This document shows, piece by piece, positions 53,262 to 62,195 of a stretch of DNA of 64,000 bases (the stretch's first letter is position 1; the number at the start of each line of letters is the position of its first letter). The notes below the pieces were generated by a model. It saw only the letters and a program-made list of their open reading frames with translations, was not told the origin of the DNA and did not search any database. This DNA is from Emiliania huxleyi CCMP1516 (taxonomy: Eukaryota > Haptophyta > Isochrysidales > Noelaerhabdaceae), in NCBI RefSeq assembly GCF_000372725.1, contig NW_005198537.1:513041-577040 (forward strand), read 5' to 3'. The translations under genes were made by a program, and so were the position numbers.

Positions 53262-53500
53262 CTCCTCGACCCAGCTCTAGCTTGGGATGTCCGTTGTATT
53301 TATTTATTTATTTATTTATTTATTCGGGATTTTAAGGAGAGAAGTGTGGTGCTAGCCGTCGCCCACCCTCGGGCCTCTACCACTTCCTATCTCTCTTCGC
53401 AGTTTCTCACCAATTCTCGCAGCGACCTTCATGCCACCTCTCGTTCTTCTCACTCTCGTCCTCGTTCTCTCCCCTGCTCGCCAGCTCCTCTAATCGCGGG
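53262..53500 (-). repeat. R2 fragment plus R1 copy E
   Basis: 53262-53300 matches R2 in reverse orientation, followed by an ATTT microsatellite (about 53298-53325). From GGGATTTTAAGGAGAG at 53327 onward it matches the R1 tail and the start of its coding part, as at 11440-11600. The copy ends near 53490. Confidence 0.65.
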
Positions 53501-53539
53501 CAATCTATTTCTTGATTTCTTGAAGGCATTGTACGGGAT

Positions 53540-53640
53540 CCCTCAATCGTCTCGGGTCTCGCCCTCCCTCACTGTGTGTTCATTGGGAGGGGTCATCACA
53601 AACACGGTACAACTGTACAGGATCGAGGACGAGGTGCACG
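53540..53640 (-). repeat. Dispersed repeat family Y, copy 2
   Basis: Shares CTCGCCCTCCCTCACTG, GTGTTCATTGGG, a GGTCAT box, AACACGGTACA and AGGATCGAGG with 61740-61830. Confidence 0.7.
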
Positions 53641-53685
53641 CCGGTCGCCGCGAGAGAGAGTGCTGTTGAGAGATTTTTTCAGTGT

Positions 53686-53687
<2 letters not shown>

Positions 53688-53768
<81 letters not shown>

Positions 53769-53787
53769 CCTCCCTCCCTCCCTCCCT

Positions 53788-53824
<37 letters not shown>

Positions 53825-53830
53825 CCCCTT
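53688..53830 (+). repeat. CT/CCCT microsatellite
   Basis: CT dinucleotides, then CCCT tetranucleotides, then CT again, about 140 bp in total. Confidence 0.92.
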
Positions 53831-53874
53831 TCTCTCTCAGTGTATTTTAGCTTAGCGAGAAGTGCTTCCAATTA

Positions 53875-54045
53875 TCTTTTGTTTGACCGCGCAAGACAAA
53901 GGGTGGCTAACTAAGGGCTCTGCCCGCAAGGCGCCCGCGTCGCCGACGCGGTACCATTGACTAATCCCGGAATACACACCCACACAACCAAATAGCGAAA
54001 ATCCGAGTACCGTGCAAAAACCACGGAATCTGGCGAAGAACATCG
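53875..54045 (+). repeat. Dispersed repeat family X, copy 2 (uninterrupted)
   Basis: Matches 13105-13237 plus 13653-13680 and shows the empty target TACCGTGCA for the 415-bp MITE. The following 54046-54456 contains no gene I can support. Confidence 0.7.
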
Positions 54046-54456
54046 GTTCAAGTTTGGCTGACTCCATAACATGGGCGATCCGGCGCTTCCTTCGATTGGA
54101 CGGACGAAATGATCGCGGAAAAGCGGGACCGCATCGCGACATCGGGGGTTCCTCCAGTGCCTCCAATCAAGTCGCACCTCTCTTCTTCAGCGAATGCAGC
54201 GGCAGCACCACGTCAGAGGCCGGGCCGACTGGCGGATCTGCATGCCCAGCCACGCCCCCCACTCCCCACCCGCCAGGATCGATCTGACAGCTCCACCAGC
54301 TGCAGCTCCCACCACCGCGTGTCGTGTCATGAAGGATGAAGCATGATAGATAGACATTGCAAGCATGAACATCGAAAGGTCTGATCTCCAAAACGAGCTC
54401 TCGGCGGGCCGCGCGCACCCGCGCCCCGCCCCTTTTGCGCAGCGCAGCGCAACACC

Positions 54457-55495
54457 TTAAACTTTCATGGCCCTCAAAAATCGGCCTCGAGGGAGGCCTG
54501 CTGGTCGAGCATCTGCCGCCACTCGCGGGGCGTCCAGCCGCGCCGCCGCGCTGCGGGGCGGTGCTCGAGTCCGCGGCGGCCAGCAGCGGCACGGGGCCGT
54601 GAGCTGCCCCGACGCCCCCTCGAGCGGCTCGCGGCACAGCGGGCAGGTTGCCTCATGGTTTGAAACCCAGTCGACGATGCACTTGCGGCAGTAGATGTGC
54701 CGGCAGGCGGTGGCGACCGGGTGAGAGTCGGCGTCGATCGGCTCGAGGCAGAGCAAGTGAGGGCCAGCTCGTCGTCGGCGGCGGCGGGGCCGGCGGCCTG
54801 GGCGAGCTCGCGCGCGCGGCAGAGGGCGGCCTCCTCCTCGGTGGCGAAGCGGCCGAGGATGATCTCGAGTCCGTCGCGCTTTAAAGAGGCGTGGAAGGGC
54901 AGTCGTGTCCGCGGGCAGGTGCGGTAGACGCCCAGGAAGCGCGTGCCCGAGGAGCTGGACGTGGGCAGCACCAGCCCCTCTGCCTCCGCCGCCTTCAGCG
55001 CGGCAGCAGCTGTCATCGCCGGCGGCGCACCTCTGCGCGCTTGGCCTCCGCCGCCGCCCAGCCCTCGGGCGAGCGGGCGTAGCAGAGAGCGGCCGCCTCA
55101 GCCGACCAGAAGCAGCCGAGGTTCGCGAACTTGCCGCCGCGCCACACGCGTGCCAAGAAGGCAGTTTGCACGTCTTTGGCGTTTATTAGACGCCCACAAA
55201 GCCCGAGCCGCCGCCGCCCGTGTGCAGCACCAGCCCCTCCTCGACGGCCGCCGCTATGGCCTGGGCGCTCGTCATCTCCTGCGCCTCCGCCTTGGCGAGC
55301 TTGGCCGCTTCTTTCAGCCCTCGGGCGTGCGCGTGTAGCAGGACGCAGCCTCCTCCCGCGTCTCAAAGCGGTCGATGGCAGTCTTGGCGCCAGCGCGTTC
55401 CACGATGACAACGTAGCACCGCTCAGAGCTCTTGATGTGCCGGTAGTTGACACACTTGGTGTCGGCCGTGAGGAGTTTGACGGAGGGCTGCGCAT
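54457..55495 (-). pseudogene. AP2-like repeat / RING-finger gene broken into several frames
   Basis: On the minus strand a repeating module appears three times: helical MTAAAALKAAEAEGLVL, then a SGT/GSGF turn with FLGVYRT or FVGV, then a strand-rich part ending GRFATEEEAALCRAREL (or GCFWSAEAAALCYARSPEGW, DRFETREEAASCYTRTPEG). This resembles AP2/ERF-type DNA-binding repeats. It is followed by a C3HC4 RING (LCLEPIDADS, CRHIYCRKCIVDW, CPLCREPL; positions 54770-54650) and a tail ending at 54457. Consecutive modules lie in different frames: after TPEG (about 55317), at GVxxN (about 55190) and before MTAAAALK (about 55020), plus one at about 54765. Each shift is about one base. Sequencing indels, decay or unrecognised introns could explain this. 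Confidence 0.6.
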
Positions 55496-55499
55496 GATG

Positions 55500-56383
55500 T
55501 CACGCTGTGCTTCTACATAATTACCGCGTAAATTTCCCGGATCATTTCTTTTGTGGGGGTGGGAGAGGGGCGCACGGAAAAGCTCACTCTCTCTTCAGTG
55601 TGAGCGACCGTCACACTACCGTCACACTATAACGAAGGTGCGAAGTTTCTTTTATAGCTTGTCATGTGAGAGAGTCCGTTGTGTTCTTGTTCGGTATCCG
55701 CTTTCTCTTTTACGCGCCAGCGTGCCTAGTGTCGTGCGAGAGCCTTGTAAAATACTACCCGTACCCCGGGAAAATACTACCCGGCTGCACCCCGACGCGA
55801 AGTGGGAGCGCGCGTTGCCATAGGCTCCAGCCAGCGTGCCCTTGTGTGTCTTTTTGTGTTCTGAAAATCGTAGTGCACTGAGAGATGCCGCGGGCGGTGA
55901 GCGCGGCTCAAAAACACACACGTGCCGGCTCTTGCAAAATTGCACGTCCACGTGTCTCTAGAAAATTCGCAACGAGGCAAATCTAGCGTGAGGTGCTTTT
56001 TACTTTTGGTCACGTGGGGCGGGGTGGCCTGTGGCTTGTGTCTGGGCACACTCACTCACTGCTGAGACCTGATGAGTCTGCATGCTCGATGGGCGGCGAC
56101 CCCGCGCATCGTCGATCACGATGGGGTCGATGCGCTGGAGTAGAGTGCGGGTGGGTAGGCCCTAACACGGCGGGAGGGGTAGGGGCTGGCGAGGTACTTC
56201 CAGCCTGCTGTGGGAACAGCTGACGCAGTCTCGCCGAGGCTCGCCCCAGCATCTCGGGTTGACTCGGCCAGACAAAAACCCCGAGAGGCGTGGGAGTACC
56301 TCGCCAGGGTACAGCCGTAGGGGTGCCGCTGTAGGGGTGTGGAGGGGTCGGACGAACACGGCGGCCGATCCAGGCTGCCTCAG
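55500..56383. other. Intergenic region
   Basis: Promoter side of both the AP2/RING gene and NUB1. Two copies of AAAATACTACCCG occur at 55747 and 55772. No gene supported. Confidence 0.45.
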
Positions 56384-58400
56384 ATGACCTCCATCTCGGT
56401 CAAGCTGTGCTCCAAGGGCGCCCCGCCTTCGGCCGTGAGCGTACGCACCGGCGACACGCTGTCGGCACTCCTCGCCACAACCGGGCACGCCAATCCATCC
56501 CTTCACATCTCGCACGTGATCGTCAAGGGCCGTCGGCTCGACACAATCACGGATGGCGACCGCCCAATCGACACTCTTGGTATCACTGACGGCGCGGCGT
56601 GCATGCTCGTCGCGCGGCCGGCGGGCGGCGCGGCGGCCCAGGAAGCGCGCATGGCCAAGCTGCGTGAGATTGAGCGGGCTGCGTCTCTGCTGGCCGAGCG
56701 GGACTCGGGCGGCGCGGGCGGCGGGTACGAGCTGGAGATCTCGAACCAGGACGGGAGCAAGATCGAGCTTCCAGCGGCGGACCGGAAGGCCTTCTCCCTC
56801 GGCGCGCTCCTGCACGCAAAGGCGACGGCACATATTGGCTCACTCTCACGCCGGCTGCGCGCGGCGCTCGAGTCGCTGCCACCTCCGCTGGCAGAGGAGG
56901 AGGAGGCTGAGCTGAAGGCGGCCATCGCCCTCTCAAAGGGCGAGGGAATCGACGAGGCGGCCACGCGAGAGGGGCAGCAGGAGGGAGGCGGGGAGGAGGG
57001 CGGCGGGCCGGAGGGAGGCGGCTGCGTGGCGAGCCTCTCCGAGGCGAAGCACCTGCTCGAGGAGGCGGAGGCGGCATTCGCGCTCCTCTCGCCGCGCTTC
57101 GCCTCCCTCGGCGACAACGTTGCGCTCTGCAGCCTCGAGTGCGTGTGGGTGGTGACGCTGCAGCAGCTGCTCGCTCGCTCCTCGACGGTCGAGGCGGCCA
57201 CTCTCGACCAGGCGACAGGGGTCGGAGCCGCCAGAAGCGCTTCCCTGTGCGGCGCGCCTCCACCCTCCCCGCCCCCCGCCTCTGGCCCAGGCAACACGCA
57301 GGCTCGAGAGGGTCGCCGCGCTGCTGCGAGGTGTCCATGGCCCGCCGGGGGCTGGCGGCGAAGGAGTCAGGAATCAGGTCGATACCTATAGGCTTGCACG
57401 GCGCGTCGCTCGAGCGGTTGGCAGCGCGCGACGACGGCGAGTGCCGCCCTGCCCCGGGAGAGGGCAGAGGACGGGAGAGCGGAGAGGGAGTGCGGAGCGA
57501 GAGCGCAGAGGGAGAGGGCCTCCATGGCGATGTCTCCTCTGGACAGGTGCGTGGCGGGAGCGCGCCGTGTACGTCCGGCTCCACCTGCTGCAGGGCGCCC
57601 TCCGTCTCTACCGCGGCGAGGCGCACGACGCGCGATCGGACCTAGCGCGCGCCGAGTCGCTGCGGCAGGAGCTCTCCATCTGCCCGCACGACCAGCCAAA
57701 GGGGTGCGCACGCCGCCGCGAGCCGCCGCACCCGCCGCCCTCGCCGGCCTCCGCCAGCTCCTCCCCCCCCCCCCCCTCCCCGCCCCCCTTGCAGATCGCG
57801 TCGCTCCTCGAGCTCGGTGTGCCCCTCCGGAGCGCGCGCGCCGCCCTCCTCGCCACCGGCAAAGACGTGACCCGCGCGGCCGAGTTCGCCCTCACGCGGC
57901 ACGCGGCGGAGGTGGCCGAGGAGCGCGACGCGGCCGAGCGGCGCCGGCAGACGCGCGCGCTCGTGCAGAGCCTCGTGGCGATGGGGTTTGGCCCTCGCAA
58001 GGCGGCGGCGGCGCTGCGCCGGTCGAAGAACGACTTGGCTCAGGCGGTGGTGGAGCTGACCCGCGAGGTTGAGCGAGGCGGGGGAGGCGGAGGAGGCGGA
58101 GGAGGCGGAAGCGGAGGCGGAGGCGGAGGTGGAGGCGGCGAGGGCGAGGGAGGCGGAGGCGGAGGTGGAGGGGCCGGCGGCGAGGGCACGGATCCGTCCG
58201 CCCCCGTCTCGCCCACCGCCCACCTCCCCGCCGACGCGGCCCAGCGCGAGGCGAACCGCGCCATCGACCAGGCGATCGAGGCGGCGGAGCTCGGCGCGGC
58301 GGTGGCGGCAGCGGCGGGCGCTTACGACGAGGTGGACCTTCGGCTCGAGGGCTTGGTCCTCGGGCACCTCCTCGCGCTCGTCGCGGCGCGGGGCGCGTGA
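56384..58400 (+). CDS. NUB1: NUB1 homologue (NEDD8 ultimate buster 1)
   Basis: At least four exons from the ATG at 56384 (MTSISVKLCSKGAPPSAVSV). A ubiquitin-like domain covers about residues 1-80 (IVKGRRLDTITDGDRPIDTL). The middle is helical (LREIERAASLLAER, ATLDQ). A GC-AG intron at 57212-57290 leads to RRLERVAALLRGVHGPPGAG, then an exon with VYVRLHLLQGALRLYRGEAH and ARSDLARAESLRQELSICPH. The last exon (57795-58400) has two UBA domains: LLELGVPLRSARAALLATGK and SLVAMGFGPRKAAAALRRSK. UBL, the LLQG helix and tandem UBAs in this order match NUB1, which recruits NEDD8/FAT10-linked proteins to the proteasome. A Gly-run (58080-58190) interrupts the C-terminal region. The intron around 57378-57546 is approximate. 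Confidence 0.82.
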
Positions 58401-60686
58401 GTGGCGCAGGGGCTCGCTCTAAGTAGGCGGCGCAGGGGCCCGACCCTCACGCGCCCCTCAGCCCCTCCCCCTCATTGAACCTTGTTAGTTGTTTGTGTGT
58501 GGCGTCGACGACATGATCTTGCACAGAGCCCTTGCGTTTAATTTAAAAAAGCAAATCTTCAAACCTCATCGATAGGAAAGATGCGAAGGAGGTGAATACT
58601 GAGTTCGAATGGCGCGTACGGCACAAAACGTGGAATGATCAGTCCGGGCCGCCGACTGCTGAGGATCAGGAGGACTCCTCCACTGGATCGAGAGCGGTAT
58701 GGGCGGGGCGTCGGGCATCTTGGCGGCTCCACCTCCAGTCCGCTCCCTACCGACGCTCCGCCTCACCCTTCGCGCCGACGACCCAACCTCACGCGGAACA
58801 ACCCAACCCAACCCAACCAACCCAACCCAACCCAAAAAGCACGATTCTCCTGTTGGGCCCTCAATGTGCGGGCTCGCGCCACACGCGCTCGCCGCAGACT
58901 GACACGCCCCGCACTCAACAGGCCTGTAACATACAAGATCCAGCAGAACTAACTACTACAATAAACCGTGTTCAGGGGACAGGGCCAAGTAGGGTATAAA
59001 GTATCCGTACGCCACAAATGGCTGGCTATACTGGGGTACATTAGGAAGTCAGCGCCATACTGCCATACCTGACAAGGACTCACACTGTGGTAGGGCCAGG
59101 TATCCGTACTGCTGTAGCAGTGCCCAGTGCGCCCGGTACCCGGATACCGGCGTCCGGCCTCCTCGTACTGCAATACTGCGAGAGAGGCGGCACAATACTG
59201 CCATACCTCCCACATACAAGTGTCGAAGTATGGCGAAGTATGCATACTTCAATACCACAGACTTCGCCGCTTGTACGCGGATACTGCAGATACTGCAGAT
59301 ACTGCAGATACTGCAGATACTGCAGATACTGCAGATACTGCAGATACTGCAGATACTGCAGATACTGCAGATACTGCAGATACTGCAGATACTGCAGATA
59401 CTGCAGATACTGCAGATACTGCAGATACTGCAGATACTGCAGATACTGCAGATACTGCAGATACTGCAGATACTGCAGATACTGCAGATACTGCAGATAC
59501 TGCAGATACTGCAGATACTGCAGATACGGGTGGGTGCCGACTGCGCTATACAACAGCGGCTGCGGCACCCCACAGCCTCGGTGGAACAGCTGCCAAAAGC
59601 TGAATATGCACTGCCAGAGGCATTGGCCAGCAGCGACGCAAAACTTGACGGCCGAAGCGGGTAGATAGATGCGTTGCGGGCTCTCCTGCCTTCATGTGCG
59701 ATCCAAATCAGCGACTGTCAAACAGGCTGGGTGCTCCTCACTTGACTCTTACTGGAGTGCAGCATATGCCCGGGTAGGGGCAAAGAGCCAAAGCGATTGT
59801 CCGTGCAAAACCAGGAGGCTCCCTCTCGCCGACCCTCTCGCCGCGGCACTGCCGAGGGTGAGGCAAGTGGATGCGAGTGCCATGCAGCATGCTGTTGCTG
59901 AGCCTCGCACAGCACTGGCGGTGCATGATTTCACCCGCCTGTTGCCACAGACGACCCAGATACCGCGGATACCGCGGATACTGCAGATACTGCAGATTAC
60001 TGCAGATAGATAAAGTACTACTTGCGGCTATTGCTCAAAAGATTGGGAGAGAAGGCCTACATATTATGACTGCATCCATGCGTCTGGTGCATGAGGGTTG
60101 TGGATCGGTACATTTCACGGTCGGTGGCGCCGGTATTGACCTCCGGAAATCCGTCGCAATCGCCTCTGATGGGGTCCACCAGCGACCAATCACGAGCCCT
60201 CTCCGTGGCATCACGAGCCGGTGTAAGCTTGAAGACCCGAGATAAGTGCGGTCTGGGACAGATCAGGGTTGCTACTGATGGGCCTGAGCCAGGAGAGCGA
60301 CAGAGACGGCGTGGTGGTGAGCTGAGAGCAGGTAATAGCGCTTCGTGGCACTTGCTTCGCCCTTCGCGACAAGGTCACACGCGGACGCTCCAGCTCACCG
60401 GAGAGGCCCGCCCGCGGGTAGTCTCCCCCCCTCCCCAGGGCCTCCAGGGCTCGCACCTCAACCTCTCACAGACCAGCGCATAGCGCCGTACGACGTATTT
60501 TCTTCTCATAACAATGGTGAGCCGGTGTGTGTGCCAGTCCGCGCCAGTCCGCGCCCTTCTCATAACAAGGCTGTGAATAGCAGGGACCCCGTGTTGCGTG
60601 ACGCTGTGCGATTTCGGGCCCAGGTTGTGCGTTTACGTGAATACCCAGCGCTGACTTCTGACTGTCCCGTTGCTGTCAACGAGAAG
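58401..60686. other. Intergenic region with microsatellites
   Basis: No gene supported in 2.3 kb. A CCCAA array lies at about 58800-58838. The PstI-site repeat is listed separately. Between 59000 and 59260 words such as ATACTGC, CCATACCT and GTATCCGTAC recur. Confidence 0.5.
59281..59523 (+). repeat. Perfect 9-bp tandem repeat ATACTGCAG, 27 units
   Basis: Exactly 243 bp of ATACTGCAG units with no mismatch that I can see. A short related array (ATACCGCGG then ATACTGCAG, about four units) lies at 59957-60008. It is open in all six frames (for example ILQ, DTA, YCR), which explains long spurious open frames here. Confidence 0.95.
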
Positions 60687-61577
60687 ATGGGACTCCACGG
60701 TCGCAACCAACCAGCTTTGCTGCCTCCGCCCCCTTCACCGTTCCGACCGGCAGACTGGGCGCGTGCGGTACTGGAGCCGTTTGTACCTGCCGATCCCGTC
60801 GCATTAACGTGGGTTGACGTGGTCCGGCTGCCGGTGACACTGGTCTCCGCCGCCGTACTCCTCGTCCTTGTCACGAGGCCACCACGTGGCGACGAGGGCG
60901 AGGAAGAAGCGCGCAGCGCACGTCGCGTGACACGGTGGGCACGCCGGCTGCTCTATGCGCTGAGCGTTGTCAACCCCTTCTTTAGCGTTCTCGCCGACGA
61001 CTTCACGTTTGTCCGCGATGCAGCTTCGTCCTACGTGGTCAAGAGCCGGAGCTGGAAGCAGAGGAGGAAGGGAGGTGTGCTTCCCGAGCAGCAGGAAGAG
61101 GCGCTTCGGCAGCTCGCCTTTGGGATCGGCAAGATCCGCCCGCGCCGCCTCTTCGCCGTTGGCAGCATGCTGAGAGGCCTCCAGCTCTACTCGCCGCTCG
61201 AGCAGCTCTTCGACCCGCCGAGCCATTTTGGTTCGGTCGTCAACGCGCTCGCTCTCGTGGACGGTGTCGCGTGGCCTGCCCCCGTGACGCTCGGCTGGGC
61301 CGTCTCCAAGCCGCTGTGGGTCCTGGGCGGCAGCGGCGGCAGCGGCGGCGGCGGCGGCGGCGCGAAGCAGACGTCGTCGCCCTCGACCGTACATGCGGAT
61401 GACGCGCGGCTAGCAGCTCCTCGTCCGGCGAGCCCTGGCCTCCGTCTGCATCTCTATCTGCCGGCGGTTCACTTGAGCGTAGTCGTCACCACCGTCCTGG
61501 TGGCGACGCACCGATGGCGTGCGGCTCTCCTCGTTCTGTGTGGCTCGTTGCGGTGGGTTCCACTTCGTGACGCGTAA
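60687..61577 (+). CDS. Integral membrane protein of unknown function
   Basis: 296 residues from the ATG at 60687 (MGLHGRNQPALLPPPPSPFR), intronless. One membrane segment near residue 50 (VVRLPVTLVSAAVLLVLVTR) and two near the C-terminus (LPAVHLSVVVTTVLVATHRW, AALLVLCGSLRW). The central region (LLYALSVVNPFFSVLADDFT, QRRKGGVLPEQQEEALRQLA, AVGSMLRGLQLYSPLEQLFD, FGSVVNALALVDGVAWPAPV) looks like a conserved soluble or re-entrant domain. A Gly/Ser run lies at about residues 213-226. The stop is at 61575. In-frame codons continue upstream to 60345, but the composition changes there. Peroxisomal PEX11-type proteins have a comparable amphipathic layout, but I see no diagnostic motif. Confidence 0.65.
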   Translation: MGLHGRNQPALLPPPPSPFRPADWARAVLEPFVPADPVALTWVDVVRLPVTLVSAAVLLVLVTRPPRGDEGEEEARSARRVTRWARRLLYALSVVNPFFSVLADDFTFVRDAASSYVVKSRSWKQRRKGGVLPEQQEEALRQLAFGIGKIRPRRLFAVGSMLRGLQLYSPLEQLFDPPSHFGSVVNALALVDGVAWPAPVTLGWAVSKPLWVLGGSGGSGGGGGGAKQTSSPSTVHADDARLAAPRPASPGLRLHLYLPAVHLSVVVTTVLVATHRWRAALLVLCGSLRWVPLRDA

Positions 61578-61659
61578 TATCTAAAGTACAATCCCAACCC
61601 CAGTCTGTTGGCCCCCCAAAAGCAAAACGCAAAAAAGCCAAATACCGTTCTCCGTTCCT

Positions 61660-61850
61660 TGAGCACTTGAGGATCGAATGAGCACTGGATTGTGGATATA
61701 TAGGGTCGATTCCGCGCGTGGTGTACGGCTACGGGGACACGGGGCCCCTCGATCGTCTCGCCCTCCCTCACTGGAGTGTTCATTGGGGGGGGTCATAATA
61801 AACACGGTACAGGATCGAGGTGCACGCTGCCGAAGCAGTGTCGTCCCCCT
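61660..61850 (-). repeat. Dispersed repeat family Y, copy 3 (longest)
   Basis: The most complete copy: CTTGAGCACTTGAGGATCGA, a GGGTCGATTCCGCG block, CCCCTCGATCGTCTCGCCC, GTGTTCATTGGGGGGGGTCA and GAAGCAGTGTCGTCCCC. It lies 80 bp downstream of the membrane-protein stop. Confidence 0.75.
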
Positions 61851-62059
61851 CTCCTCGGTGATGGCGGTGTGACCGATCGAGCTACAAGAGGAGGCTTGTT
61901 CAGCAGGATCAGGGGTGGGCCGAGCATTCTCACTTCCTCAATGGGTGAGCTTCAGACCTCGGGCCTGCCTCCCCCCTATCGTTCCTTTATTGAGTTTGTT
62001 TTCGCTCTCGTGCGTCCTTGCATGGAAGTTGTGCCACAAGCCTTGTCATTTCACCTCCT

Positions 62060-62108
62060 ACATGCACATGCACATGACATGACATGCACATGCACATGCA
62101 CATGCCAT
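62060..62108 (+). repeat. ACATGC microsatellite
   Basis: About eight hexamers (ACATGC with two ACATG variants). Confidence 0.85.
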
Positions 62109-62195
62109 GTGTCGTCCGCAGGTCGTGCATGTACGGCTTTAGTATTGGCTAGGTCACCTCCTGCTTGCTGCGTGCTGGCTGCTCTCCTATGACAA

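Noticed and set aside
58799-58840. CCCAA array as telomere sequence
   Set aside because: The unit is not TTAGGG-like, is short, and lies inside gene-containing DNA.
59230-59670. Long open frames encoding ILQ, DTA or YCR repeats
   Set aside because: They are the automatic translation of a 9-bp satellite, which is open in every frame.
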